Assembly: GCF_000430885.1 (NCBI RefSeq)
Contig: NZ_AUMW01000006.1
Span: 101,188 to 165,187, forward strand
Length of the DNA: 64,000 bases
Reading direction: 5' to 3'
Source of the DNA: Desulfotruncus alcoholivorax DSM 16058
GTDB lineage: Bacteria > Bacillota > Desulfotomaculia > Desulfotomaculales > Desulfallaceae
A model generated the notes under the pieces. The model was not told where the DNA came from, did not search any database, and was given only the letters and a program-made list of their open reading frames with translations. Positions 34,727-43,444 of this stretch are shown one piece after another. Each line of letters opens with the position of its first letter. Within the stretch, counting starts at the first letter, position 1. Position numbers and translations under genes: made by a program.

Positions 34727-35908
34727 CTACTCGCCCTCCCCGGAAACGGTCGTCCCCTTTACATCAGGCAGCAAAAGTGACGTAGCTATAGCAACCACCG
34801 GCAGCAGGCAAATAATTCCCATGGCTGCAACCAGACCCCACCGGTCGGCTACCACACCCAAAACGGCCACCCCTATACTACCCATGCCCACCGAAAATCC
34901 CAGGGTAAGCCCCGATGCCAATCCCAGGTTATGAGGCATAAGGTACTGCCCGAAAACAACGCCCGGTCCGAAGTTAGCCGCAAGACCGGCTCCGGATAAA
35001 GCCGCAAAAACAAATACGGGCCAGCCTTCAGTCCAGAGAAAAGGGGCTGTAGTAAACAACGCTACGGCCATGGAACCAATAAACAATGACCGCGGGCCCC
35101 ATCGATCGGCTATTGGACCGCCGATAACAGTTCCCACCGCTCCTGCTACCAGATAAAGACTTAATACACCCCCGGCATAATCTTCTGAACCCCCTTTAAC
35201 CTGCGTAAAATAGAAGGGAAGGTAACTTAACATCACGGATTGGATCCAGGAACGAACGGTAATATAAAGCAACAGTAATAACAATGATAGTAAATTGGTT
35301 TTCTTTACCTTGTTAATTTGAACCTTTAAAGTTGTCGGTCCACCATTATCATTGGTGACGCATTTTATCCCGGGCATAAGGAACAAAAAAGGCAAAGCGA
35401 TTAAAAGTCCCGGAAATACCAAACCCCAAGTTGATCTTAGCCCTCCAATTCCAAGAATAAAGATCGCTAACGCGGGACCAATTCCAAGGCCAAGATTGCC
35501 GCCGGAAGAAAATATAGCCATGCCCAGACTCTTTTGCCGTCTTGGGCTGCAACGGTTAGTAAGTTTCGACCCTTCCGGATGATATATTGCAACTCCCAAA
35601 CCGCACATTAACACAACAAACAGCAACCAATTATAGGAGGGAACCAACCCTGTCAACGATAGGCCGATGCCCGATAATATCAAACCCGCCGGTATTAGCC
35701 AAGGGATGGAAAAACGATCGCTTAATGCTCCAAACAACGGCTGCGCAATGGCCGAACTCAACGTAAACGCCATTGAAATCAGACCTACTTGGAAATAGCT
35801 TAAATTAAAATTTTCAGCCAAGCGCGGCATGAGAATGGAAAGAATACCCTGACAGAGGTCCACCACAGTATGTCCGAGGCTGATCAGCCAGATCAGGGAG
35901 TTAATCAT
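34727..35908 (-). CDS. Major facilitator superfamily transporter
   Basis: A 393-aa protein with about 12 hydrophobic helices. The loop between helices 2 and 3 has the MFS motif GALSDRFSIPWL and a matching GPIADRWGPRSL in the second half. The general look (early LGHTVVDLCQGILSILMP) is that of the Fsr/fosmidomycin-resistance-like branch, but the operon context suggests uptake or efflux of the catabolic substrate. ATG 35908 has GAGAGG upstream; an in-frame TTG at 35926 is less likely. Confidence 0.85.
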   Translation of the reverse strand: MINSLIWLISLGHTVVDLCQGILSILMPRLAENFNLSYFQVGLISMAFTLSSAIAQPLFGALSDRFSIPWLIPAGLILSGIGLSLTGLVPSYNWLLFVVLMCGLGVAIYHPEGSKLTNRCSPRRQKSLGMAIFSSGGNLGLGIGPALAIFILGIGGLRSTWGLVFPGLLIALPFLFLMPGIKCVTNDNGGPTTLKVQINKVKKTNLLSLLLLLLYITVRSWIQSVMLSYLPFYFTQVKGGSEDYAGGVLSLYLVAGAVGTVIGGPIADRWGPRSLFIGSMAVALFTTAPFLWTEGWPVFVFAALSGAGLAANFGPGVVFGQYLMPHNLGLASGLTLGFSVGMGSIGVAVLGVVADRWGLVAAMGIICLLPVVAIATSLLLPDVKGTTVSGEGE

Positions 35909-35972
35909 TAACTTGTTCCTCTCCAAAGTTTAAACTGTGAACCACCCCAAAAAGCTTATAGGTGTTGGTTGG

Positions 35973-36740
35973 TTAACAATGACGGAATTTAGGGTCCCTT
36001 TTTTCCAAAAAGGCATTGATGCCTTCCCGCATGTCCCAGGTCACAAACACCTTTTCATACTCTTCAATTTCCATCTCTTTCCCCCTGACTGAATCCACGG
36101 CGCCGGCATTCACGCAACGCTTAATAGCCTTTAATGATTGCCACGGAAGGTTAAGGAGTTGTTTAACCCAAAGGGAAACCTCTTGTTCCAGGTTTGCTAC
36201 AGGAACAACCTTGTTCACTAGACCCAACTTTTCTGCTTCTCCAGCGGTAATTTGGTGCCCCAACAAAAGCAATTCCTTCGCCTTGCTGATTCCAACCAAC
36301 CGCAACAATCTTTGAGTCCCTCCCGAACAGGGGAATCCCCCCACCTTTACTTCCGGGAATCCAAAAATTGCATCCTCAGAAGCAATTCGCAAATCACAGG
36401 GCATCATTAATTCACACCCACCACCCAACACGAAACCTTTTAGAACTGCTATAGTAACCTGAGGCAAAGATTCTAGAAGATCGTGTAGTTGCTGTTCAAA
36501 AATAACCTTGGCCCTCCCGCCGGCTACACCCTGTTCCAGGGGAAACTCCCGTAAATTTGACCCTACGGAAAAAGCCCTTGAACCTTCGCTTTTGATTATA
36601 AGAACACGTACGTCCTTTTTTTCCTTGACCTTTTCGAACAAATGCATCAATTCCGTCCGAACAGCTTCATCCAAAATATTTAAGGGAGGATTGTCAATAA
36701 CTATCTCAGCCACGGCTTCATGTTGTTCAAATCTAAGCAT
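35973..36740 (-). CDS. Enoyl-CoA hydratase/isomerase family protein
   Basis: A 255-aa crotonase-fold protein. The first oxyanion-hole segment is AFSVGSNLREF (usually A-F-x-A-G-A-D) and the second is VLGGGCELMMPCDLRIASEDAIFGFPEVKVGGFP. The catalytic Glu of the family is visible in PEVKVG. The Ser-Asn in place of Ala-Asp in the first motif hints at a non-standard reaction. First gene of the ech-MFS-MaoC unit; two IclR-type palindromes lie just upstream. Confidence 0.87.
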   Translation of the reverse strand: MLRFEQHEAVAEIVIDNPPLNILDEAVRTELMHLFEKVKEKKDVRVLIIKSEGSRAFSVGSNLREFPLEQGVAGGRAKVIFEQQLHDLLESLPQVTIAVLKGFVLGGGCELMMPCDLRIASEDAIFGFPEVKVGGFPCSGGTQRLLRLVGISKAKELLLLGHQITAGEAEKLGLVNKVVPVANLEQEVSLWVKQLLNLPWQSLKAIKRCVNAGAVDSVRGKEMEIEEYEKVFVTWDMREGINAFLEKRDPKFRHC

Positions 36741-36775
36741 TGATTAAGAACCTCCTAAATATAATTAAATACTAG

Positions 36776-36811
36776 GTTTTATAATATAAAACGTGGTTTT
36801 ATATTATAAAT
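36776..36811. promoter_or_regulatory. Tandem palindromes, candidate IclR operators upstream of the enoyl-CoA hydratase
   Basis: GTTTTATAATATAAAAC (36776-36792) is a perfect 17-mer palindrome around one centre base, and GTTTTATATTATAAAT (36796-36811) follows after 3 bp. A third near-identical 17-mer lies in front of the iclR-type gene itself. Confidence 0.65.
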
Positions 36812-36825
36812 AATAAAAATAAATA

Positions 36826-37617
36826 TCAATTTAACATTTCAATCGAACATCCTAATCTTCTAGAAATCAAATTAGCAGCTTCCCTGACCTGATTCGCCAT
36901 TTCTGAAATCCGTTCCCTGGAAAGACGATTAACAGAGCCAGTAATGCTCAGGGCGGCAATTACCTGACATCTGTAATCCCTGATGGGAGCAGCTACGCAC
37001 CGAATACCGATCTCATGCTCTTCATCATCAATTGCATAGCCGCGTTTACGAATCTCCTCCAAATGATTTAAAAATTGATTTACATCCACAATAGTACGCT
37101 CCGTTTTTGCCGTCAGGCCCTTCTTACTGATAATATAACGCATATCATCTTCCGCAAAGTGAGACAATATCACCTTTCCTACAGCCGTACAATGTACAGG
37201 TGCTCGCTTCCCTATCTGGGAGTACATGGGTATAGAGCTTGTACCTTCCACTTTCCCTATATATACAACCTCATAGTCATTAATAATAGCCAGGTGAATA
37301 GCCTCTCCGGTGGTATTTGCAAGACGCTGCATATACGGAAGAGCCTCTTTCCAAACATCAAGGCTACTCAGCATTTTATTGCTCAGTTCTAACACTTTGA
37401 CACCCAGCTTGTAGCGCATTGTTAACGCCTCTTGTTGAACAAAGCCCTTCGATCCCAGGGTGCCCAACAGTCTGTGGACTGTACTTTTATGAAGGCCCAC
37501 CTGTTCACTGATTTCATTGATACTCATACTGCCACCGCTATCGCCCAACGCCTCTAATATTTTTAAAGCACGTTCTACAGACTGCACGATTCTATCAGAA
37601 GATTTCGAGGAATTCAT
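36826..37617 (-). CDS. IclR-family transcriptional regulator
   Basis: A 263-aa IclR protein: N-terminal winged HTH (IVQSVERALKILEALGD, INEISEQVGLHKSTVHRLLGTL) and a C-terminal GAF-like effector domain (LGVKVLELSNKML; GYAIDDEEHEIGIRCVAAPI). It stands at the head of the leftward catabolic genes and is flanked by palindromes of the same sequence, so it probably controls both itself and that gene set. The effector is unknown, likely the imported acid or its CoA ester. Confidence 0.93.
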   Translation of the reverse strand: MNSSKSSDRIVQSVERALKILEALGDSGGSMSINEISEQVGLHKSTVHRLLGTLGSKGFVQQEALTMRYKLGVKVLELSNKMLSSLDVWKEALPYMQRLANTTGEAIHLAIINDYEVVYIGKVEGTSSIPMYSQIGKRAPVHCTAVGKVILSHFAEDDMRYIISKKGLTAKTERTIVDVNQFLNHLEEIRKRGYAIDDEEHEIGIRCVAAPIRDYRCQVIAALSITGSVNRLSRERISEMANQVREAANLISRRLGCSIEMLN

Positions 37618-37632
37618 TTACAAACCAACTCC

Positions 37633-37649
37633 GTTTTACAATATAAAAC
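37633..37649. promoter_or_regulatory. Palindrome upstream of the iclR-type gene
   Basis: GTTTTACAATATAAAAC differs by one base from the palindrome at 36776. It lies 16 bp before the regulator start codon, a position suited to autorepression. Confidence 0.6.
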
Positions 37650-37766
37650 TCAATTTTACATTACACAACTACGGTATTTAACATTCTTCACTGAACCTAA
37701 AAATCCTTTTAATTTTTTTTATCAATTTTCATTTTTTTAAAAAATATTTTATGCAAAAGAATGAAT

Positions 37767-37836
37767 TGTCATTACGAGCGCAGCGAAGCAATCTCAAGTG
37801 TGAGATTGCCACGTCGTTTCACTCCTCGCAATGACA
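37767..37836. repeat. Dispersed palindromic element
   Basis: TGTCATTACGAG ... GCAATCTCA and TGAGATTGC ... CTCGCAATGACA are complementary over most of 70 bp. Elements of this sequence type (ending in GCAATGAC) are dispersed in many bacterial genomes. It lies in the 408-bp gap between the IclR gene and the FGGY kinase. Confidence 0.75.
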
Positions 37837-37895
37837 GGCGCTGAAACTTGAGCTTTGTCCTGCTTCAAGTTAAAATATAAGCGGAGGTGTTTGCT

Positions 37896-37979
37896 GTGTC
37901 GGAAAGGGTCAGACTCACCATTGCTTTCACTTTTTTAGCTATCGCTGCATTGATTTATTACTTTAAAGTTCCGCACTAA
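37896..37979 (+). CDS. Possible 27-aa small membrane protein
   Basis: GTG at 37896 with GGAGGTG 6 bases upstream opens 27 codons: MSERVRLTIAFTFLAIAALI then YYFKVPH. A charged N-terminus, one membrane helix and a short basic tail are predicted. The strong RBS and the typical single-pass layout make it more believable than a chance frame. It is alone on the + strand between two leftward genes. No homologue is recognised. Confidence 0.5.
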   Translation: MSERVRLTIAFTFLAIAALIYYFKVPH

Positions 37980-38025
37980 ATCCATTCGGCTTTTAATACT
38001 TACGCTTTTCTTACACTTTTACAGT

Positions 38026-39603
38026 TTACCGTTTACCTGAAGGCGTTTCAGGGTAATTGGTAATATCGCAGATATCCTTATACGCGGGAAGCAGCTTACG
38101 ATACATGCGGCTGTATACCTTACGGTAAAGCTGGTCATATATTTTGGCTGATTCCCGGTTGGGCTGGTATACCCTACCTGGCCTGGTCATCTCACTGACG
38201 GCCGTTTCCAGGTCCGCATGGAGCCCGGAACCAACTGCCGCCAGCATGGCAGCCCCCAGGCCCGAAGCTTCAAAAATCGCCGGCCGGACAGCGGGCAGCC
38301 CGAAAACATCAGCAGTTATCTGCATCATTTGATCGCTTCTTGAACCGCCACCACAAACCTTAATTTCCGTTACCGGTATTTTAGTTCTCTTTTCAATTCT
38401 TTCCCGGCCTTCGCGAACCGCATAGGCCAGCCCTTCCAGTATGGCCCTGTACAGGTGGGCCCTGGTATGCGCTCCGCCGAAACCGATTACAGCCCCTTTT
38501 GCTTCCGGTCCGGGATGCCTTAAGCCGGGGGACCAGAAAGGCTGCAGCACCAGGCCCATTGACCCGGGGCGCACCTTGGCCGCCAGCCGGTCCAGCAATT
38601 CCTCCACCGGCACGCCTGATTGGCGGGATAAAGCCTGCTCCTGCCAGGCAAATTCTTCCTTAAACCAGGACACCATCCAAAACCCGCGGTATATCTGCAC
38701 TTCAAGGTTATATTCTCCCGGGCAGGCACTGGGATAAGGCGGTATCAACGGAATAGGTTCAATGTATTTGGCCGAATTTACGTTAATGGTAGCCGTGGTT
38801 CCGTAGCCAATACAGCCCTGGTGGGGCTCCAGGCAGCCTGACCCCAAAACTTCGCAAGCCTTGTCCGAGGCCGCCGCTATCACCGGCAAACCTTCCGGCA
38901 GCCCGGTTACGGCAGAAGCCTCCGCTGTAATTTCCCCCAATTGCTGTCCCGGAGGCACCAGCTCGGGGAAAAACTCCCGCGGTACTGGAATGGCACGCCA
39001 TTTCCAGTGGGTGGCGGGGGGCCAGGTTTGCTTGCGGTAGTCGAAGGGTATGTAACCAACCTGACAGCCTTTTGAATCAACAAATCTGCCAGTCAGTCTG
39101 TATGTAAGGTAGCCGGAAAGAAAAAGATAGTGGGCTGTTTTTTCCCAAATTGCCGGCTGGTGCTCCCGCAGCCAGTTGGCTTCGGCCTCGGCCCGCAGAT
39201 AGTTCAGCGTTCCGCCCAGGCCGGCTAACCGGAATGCCAAACTCCATAAAACGCCCAACGAAGGCAATTTTCTGGCGCGGCGCTGGTCCAGCCAGACAAT
39301 GGCCGGCCGCAGTGGGTCGCCGTTGCGGTCCAGGTTGACCATGGTTGCCCGCTGGGAGGTAAGGGCAACCGCTGCCAATACTGTGGGATCTACCAAGCCC
39401 TGCCCCCATAGCTTGCGGCAGGCTTCAGCCAGGCGCTGCCAGTAATAGCCGGGCTCCTGTTCAGCCCAGCCTGGCCGGGGAGACCGGTATGGTTCTGAAT
39501 ACAACACCCTGACCTGATCAATCAAATGACCGCCGGGATTAAAGGCTAAAGCACGTACACTTTGGGTGCCTACATCGATAGCCAAAACCGTTTCTTTGTA
39601 CAT
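38026..39603 (-). CDS. FGGY-family carbohydrate kinase
   Basis: A 525-aa sugar kinase of the xylulokinase/glycerol kinase fold. It opens with the phosphate-binding loop [15 protein letters not shown], has the substrate region [10 protein letters not shown], and the second ATP loop [22 protein letters not shown] with [18 protein letters not shown]. Sugar specificity cannot be read from sequence. It is a single leftward gene, divergent from the ParA-like gene. Confidence 0.88.
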   Translation of the reverse strand: MYKETVLAIDVGTQSVRALAFNPGGHLIDQVRVLYSEPYRSPRPGWAEQEPGYYWQRLAEACRKLWGQGLVDPTVLAAVALTSQRATMVNLDRNGDPLRPAIVWLDQRRARKLPSLGVLWSLAFRLAGLGGTLNYLRAEAEANWLREHQPAIWEKTAHYLFLSGYLTYRLTGRFVDSKGCQVGYIPFDYRKQTWPPATHWKWRAIPVPREFFPELVPPGQQLGEITAEASAVTGLPEGLPVIAAASDKACEVLGSGCLEPHQGCIGYGTTATINVNSAKYIEPIPLIPPYPSACPGEYNLEVQIYRGFWMVSWFKEEFAWQEQALSRQSGVPVEELLDRLAAKVRPGSMGLVLQPFWSPGLRHPGPEAKGAVIGFGGAHTRAHLYRAILEGLAYAVREGRERIEKRTKIPVTEIKVCGGGSRSDQMMQITADVFGLPAVRPAIFEASGLGAAMLAAVGSGLHADLETAVSEMTRPGRVYQPNRESAKIYDQLYRKVYSRMYRKLLPAYKDICDITNYPETPSGKR

Positions 39604-39710
39604 TTTTTAAACTCCTGTGAAAAATGTTACAATTAACCCTTTCTTGTTACTGAAAAGCATATTATAATATGTTAAAATTACTAAATAAGGTAAAAGGAGT
39701 TTTATATTAC

Positions 39711-40433
39711 ATGAAAATAATCTCAATATATGGTGTAGCGCGGCAAAGCGGCAAAACAACAATTGCAGAAGAAATGGCGTTGATCAGCCGGAAAAAAGGT
39801 TATAAAACTCTGTTGGTAGACCTGGACATCCATGACGGCGATGTCACCAAAAGACTGCAACTGGACCCGTACCCCAATATCAGCAACTGGTGTGAAGACA
39901 TCTACCGCAAAAGCAGAAAAACTTCAATTATCAACATCGAATACGATCAAGCAAACTGGCAACCGTTTTTACAAAAGCACATGTCCGGGCTTACCGTTCT
40001 GGCTACCAATACCAATCCCAAGCTGCCTTATTACGGCAACATTTTTTATGAAATTAAGATTATTTACGATTCCATCAGGCAAAGTGATTTCGAAGTTGTG
40101 ATTTTTGACATGGGAAATGATTCCTCCAGCTTCAATTATATGATTCTGGAGGAATCTGATTATCCCGTTTTAGTTGTTGATACCTTTAGATATAATGTGC
40201 AGGCGCTGAGAAATTTCCTCTGGGATGCACAAGATGTGCACTTCCCGGTGGAAAAATTTAAGCTGCTGTTTAACAGAGAACCAACCGCCATAGAGGAGCT
40301 CCCGGAAAAAGTGGGGCAGGATTTTAAACTGCCGGTTATTGGTGTTTTGCCGGAAATTAATCATAGAGAAACAATGGCACCGGACGAGTTCAATAACAAG
40401 CTCAGTGCTTTGCTCGAAGCTATCATGAAATAA
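39711..40433 (+). CDS. ParA/MinD-like P-loop ATPase
   Basis: A 240-aa deviant-Walker ATPase. The P-loop reads GVARQSGKTT (near residues 7-16) instead of the usual KGGVGKTT, then LLVDLDIHDGDVTKRLQL (Walker A'/switch I area) and VVIFDMGNDSS (Walker B/switch II). No partner (ParB, flagellar, pilus or cellulose genes) lies nearby, so the cargo is unknown. ATG 39711 with AAAGGAG upstream is preferred to 39669. Confidence 0.8.
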   Translation: MKIISIYGVARQSGKTTIAEEMALISRKKGYKTLLVDLDIHDGDVTKRLQLDPYPNISNWCEDIYRKSRKTSIINIEYDQANWQPFLQKHMSGLTVLATNTNPKLPYYGNIFYEIKIIYDSIRQSDFEVVIFDMGNDSSSFNYMILEESDYPVLVVDTFRYNVQALRNFLWDAQDVHFPVEKFKLLFNREPTAIEELPEKVGQDFKLPVIGVLPEINHRETMAPDEFNNKLSALLEAIMK

Positions 40434-40457
40434 TAAAACCCGGGTATCCACCTTATT

Positions 40458-40504
40458 GGGGACATTCATTATTGGGGACATTCCTCCGAAGGAGGTGTGT
40501 CCCC
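40458..40504. repeat. GGGGACA hairpin repeat, copy 2
   Basis: GGGGACATTCCTCC-GAA-GGAGGTGTGTCCCC is a near-perfect hairpin, preceded by a third GGGGACATTC. It lies between two convergent genes (the ParA-like gene and cdaR) and could act as a terminator for either, though it lacks a T-tract. Confidence 0.65.
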
Positions 40505-40511
40505 TTTCCTA

Positions 40512-41504
40512 TTAGCCGCTACCGGCCTGTTTGCGATCGCCCTGCGTTTCCGGTTGGGTGCCTCCTTCACCCGGAGTCTTATTTCCGGGAGGAGGCTGTT
40601 GTTCCCCTTCCGCCGGCGATATCTTAACAATAATACGTACCCTGTCCGGCTTTAACTGTCTAACCCCGTCCGGCATCATTAATACCGCCTCTTTTTCGAT
40701 ATCCGAGGCAATGCCGGTAACATCAACGGCCATAGTGCTGACGGCAATGAGGTTATTTAATATCTCATCATTTGCCGTAACCTGCACGTTAAGTGGCTGT
40801 GCCGTTACTTCACTTACGGTATAACCTGCGGCGGGCTCGCCGGTTAATCGTATTCTTACCGGTATGGTTTTTGACGGCATGTTTGTGACCGGAACAGTCA
40901 CGGAAACCCGGTCCGGAGTTACCGTCACACCTTCCGCTCCCGTTCCCACAGGCACCACCCTCTCCAGGGTATCTTTAGCGCCGTTAACGTCTACGGTTAC
41001 TTCCAGCTGTTTAATTTGGTCGAGAACCTTACCCGGCCCCCGGATGGAAACTAGCGCCGGTTTCAAAACGGGCTCGCCCGCCTGCTGTCCGTCCGATACA
41101 TCGCCTTTCAGGCTGACCACGACAGGAACAGTTTTAGTCACTATTTTATCTACCTGAACGCGGATTACCTGCGGGGTAACCTGCAGAACTTCCACCCCCG
41201 GGGGTGAAGACAGCTGTACCGGAACTTCCTGTTCACCAACTTCACTGATGCCTGAAAGATTAACGCGGGCTGTAAAATCCATTCTTTGCAGCGCGCCAAC
41301 TACGGACCGGGTCCCCTTAACTCTAACGTTAATTGTTTTGGGCAGCCCTTTAATGATAAATCCTTCAGGCCGGTTAGCCTCCAGGGGAATATTATAGCTG
41401 AGGTCGGTCACGGGGTTTTGCTCGTTGGTCACATACACCCACAGTATAATGGCAATAAACAGAGCCAGTATTCTAACAGAGTTGTCTCTCCACTTAAAGG
41501 TCAA
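40512..41504 (-). CDS. cdaR: CdaR, YbbR-repeat regulator of diadenylate cyclase
   Basis: A 330-aa membrane-anchored protein. One N-terminal helix (ILALFIAIILWVYV) is followed by three to four extracellular YbbR repeats, visible by the recurring pattern VPV-x-V-x-LKG / IPVRIRLTGE and P-x-x-V-x-V-xG. The tail is Pro/Gly-rich. CdaR modulates CdaA. Start TTG 41504 lies just after an RBS that overlaps the cdaA stop, so the two are coupled. Confidence 0.9.
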   Translation of the reverse strand: MTFKWRDNSVRILALFIAIILWVYVTNEQNPVTDLSYNIPLEANRPEGFIIKGLPKTINVRVKGTRSVVGALQRMDFTARVNLSGISEVGEQEVPVQLSSPPGVEVLQVTPQVIRVQVDKIVTKTVPVVVSLKGDVSDGQQAGEPVLKPALVSIRGPGKVLDQIKQLEVTVDVNGAKDTLERVVPVGTGAEGVTVTPDRVSVTVPVTNMPSKTIPVRIRLTGEPAAGYTVSEVTAQPLNVQVTANDEILNNLIAVSTMAVDVTGIASDIEKEAVLMMPDGVRQLKPDRVRIIVKISPAEGEQQPPPGNKTPGEGGTQPETQGDRKQAGSG

Positions 41505-41510
41505 TCAATA

Positions 41511-42338
41511 TCACCTCCACTGCCAGAGGGAAGACAGGGCTCTTTTCTTGGATTGCCCCGGCTGCAAAAACTTCACCAGGAGTTCTCGCAGGCCGGTCTC
41601 GTTTAGACGCCTGTAAAGAGTGCCTTCCACAGCCATGGATACATTACCGGTTTCCTCTGATACCACCACCGCCAGCGCGTCGGATTGTTCCGACAGGCCA
41701 ACCGCGGCCCGGTGCCTGGTGCCCAATTCTCTGCCAAGCTCCCTGCTTTCGGAAAGCGGCAGCACGCAGGCGGCAGCCTGCAGCCTGTCCCCCCTGATGA
41801 TGGCCGCACCGTCATGCAGCGGCGATTTGGGGATAAAGATATTCTCCAGCAATTCTGCGGTAACCAGGCCATCCACCCTGATCCCGGTGTCAATAAATTC
41901 CTCCAGACCGGTGCCCCGCTCAAGCACTATCAGCGCGCCCGTTCTGGTGGCGGACATTTTTTGCACTGCCCGCAGCACCTCGTTAATCAGCGCGCTCAAG
42001 TCACCTTCGGCCATTTGGGTCAGGGGGCGGGCGAAGAAATTGCCGCCACCCAGTTTTTCCAGGGCGCGGCGCAGCTCGGGCTGGAAAACGATAGGCAGTG
42101 CGACCACCAGCGCGGTCATGGTCTGTTTTAACAGCCAGTGCACGGTGTTAAGGTTAAGCAAACTGCTCGCCGCGGTGGCAACCAGCAGCACCACCATGCC
42201 CTTGATCAGCTGAACGGCCCTTGTTCCCCGGATAAGCATCATCAGCCGGTATATAACAAAGGCCACAATTAAAATATCAATGATACTGGTAATATCAAAA
42301 AGGTTTAGATTAAATTTTAACGCTTTCAGGTATTCCAT
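41511..42338 (-). CDS. cdaA: Diadenylate cyclase CdaA (c-di-AMP synthase)
   Basis: A 275-aa enzyme making c-di-AMP from two ATP. Three N-terminal membrane helices (about 15-95) precede the DAC domain, with both active-site motifs DGA (in SPLHDGAAII) and RHR (in LGTRHRAAVG) present. c-di-AMP governs K+ balance and wall homeostasis. cdaR follows at once, but the usual third gene, glmM, is not here; it lies about 25 kb to the left. Confidence 0.96.
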   Translation of the reverse strand: MEYLKALKFNLNLFDITSIIDILIVAFVIYRLMMLIRGTRAVQLIKGMVVLLVATAASSLLNLNTVHWLLKQTMTALVVALPIVFQPELRRALEKLGGGNFFARPLTQMAEGDLSALINEVLRAVQKMSATRTGALIVLERGTGLEEFIDTGIRVDGLVTAELLENIFIPKSPLHDGAAIIRGDRLQAAACVLPLSESRELGRELGTRHRAAVGLSEQSDALAVVVSEETGNVSMAVEGTLYRRLNETGLRELLVKFLQPGQSKKRALSSLWQWR

Positions 42339-42392
42339 TTAACAGCCTCCATAAAGCATAACCTATCTCAATTGTAACATATTATGCCTGTA

Positions 42393-42430
42393 AAAAAAGC
42401 GCGCTCAATCAATTCCCTTAATGCGCGCTT
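42393..42430 (-). terminator. Intrinsic terminator ending the ilv-leu-cimA-larE operon
   Basis: Read leftward, AAAGCGCGC and GCGCGCTTT form a strong stem around a loop of about 18 bases, followed by TTTTAC (seven T including the stem end). It separates larE from cdaA. Confidence 0.85.
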
Positions 42431-42630
42431 TATTATACTTTAATCCTTAGTTCTGACCATAAATATGGCCAGGTATTTCCTTGTAAAGCATAAAAAAGCT
42501 GGCATTACCGGGGGAAGTTCAAAGATTTTACCACAATTACAGGTATTTTCCCTATAAACAGTGAAAAAATGTACCAACTTATTGCTTTTAGTTGTTTAAA
42601 ATGGCAAAAGGCCGGTATTGCAACCGACCA

Positions 42631-43437
42631 TTATAGCACTTCATTTAAACTGCCGCTTCTTAAACCGTGCAGATCCAATGTAACGTACTGGAAACCTAGT
42701 TCCCTGAGTTTGCCCCTGACCCGGTCCAGCACATGCCCGCCGGTGAAGTCTTGCATCAACCCGGTAGGGATTTCTATCCGGGCCAGGTTTCCGTGGTGCC
42801 TCAGCCTGGCCTCGGCAAAGCCCAGCTGCCTTAACAGATCCTCCCCGTGCTCCACCTGGCGCAATTTTTTTTCCGTTATGGCGCTGCCGTACGGAATACG
42901 GGAGCAAAGGCAGGGAGCGGAGGGTCTGTCCCAGGTGCTCAGGCCGAATTCACGTGCAAGCAGGCGGATTTCATTTTTGGCCAGCCCCGCTTGCTGCAGC
43001 GGGCTGGCCACCTTAAGCTCCCGTACAGCCCTCATGCCGGGCCGGTAATCCTTTAAATCGTCTGCATTGGAACCGTCCACCAACACGGCATTTTGATTTT
43101 GAATTACTTCCTGCAGCTTACCAAAGAGAACTCTTTTACAGAGGTAACACCTGTCGGGCGGGTTGGCGCAAAAGGCGGCGTCCTGTAATAAATCATTTTC
43201 TTTAATGATTATATGCCTGCAGTTAAAACCGGCGGCCAGTTTTTTGGCCGCCGCTATTTCATAGTCGCTGTGAAATGGAGCGTGAATGGTAGCCGCAGTC
43301 ACGTTTTCCGCACCCACGGCGTCTATGGCGGCGTATAGCAAAAGTGAGCTGTCCACACCGCCGGAATAGGCCACCGCTATTTTCCCGCATGCCCTTAATT
43401 CACTTGTTAATTCCCTGTACTTTTGCTTGTATGGCAT
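42631..43437 (-). CDS. larE: LarE-type ATP-dependent sacrificial sulfur transferase
   Basis: A 268-aa PP-loop protein. The ATP-binding loop AYSGGVDSSLLLYA (near 25-38), DGSNADDLKDYRPG and the cysteine motif PCLCSRIPYG identify LarE, which adds sulfur to pyridinium dicarboxylate in making the nickel-pincer (NPN) cofactor. A further CYLCKR lies near 105; extra cysteines occur in LarE forms that hold an Fe-S cluster. The start at 43437, 7 bp after the cimA stop, gives a family-size protein. No larA, larB or larC is in the window, so its place at the end of an amino acid operon is odd. Confidence 0.87.
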   Translation of the reverse strand: MPYKQKYRELTSELRACGKIAVAYSGGVDSSLLLYAAIDAVGAENVTAATIHAPFHSDYEIAAAKKLAAGFNCRHIIIKENDLLQDAAFCANPPDRCYLCKRVLFGKLQEVIQNQNAVLVDGSNADDLKDYRPGMRAVRELKVASPLQQAGLAKNEIRLLAREFGLSTWDRPSAPCLCSRIPYGSAITEKKLRQVEHGEDLLRQLGFAEARLRHHGNLARIEIPTGLMQDFTGGHVLDRVRGKLRELGFQYVTLDLHGLRSGSLNEVL

Positions 43438-43444
43438 AAGTATA

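Noticed and set aside
42339..42630. A gene in the gap between cdaA and larE
   Set aside because: The gap contains the operon terminator; the only open frame is the antisense of larE extended into the gap.
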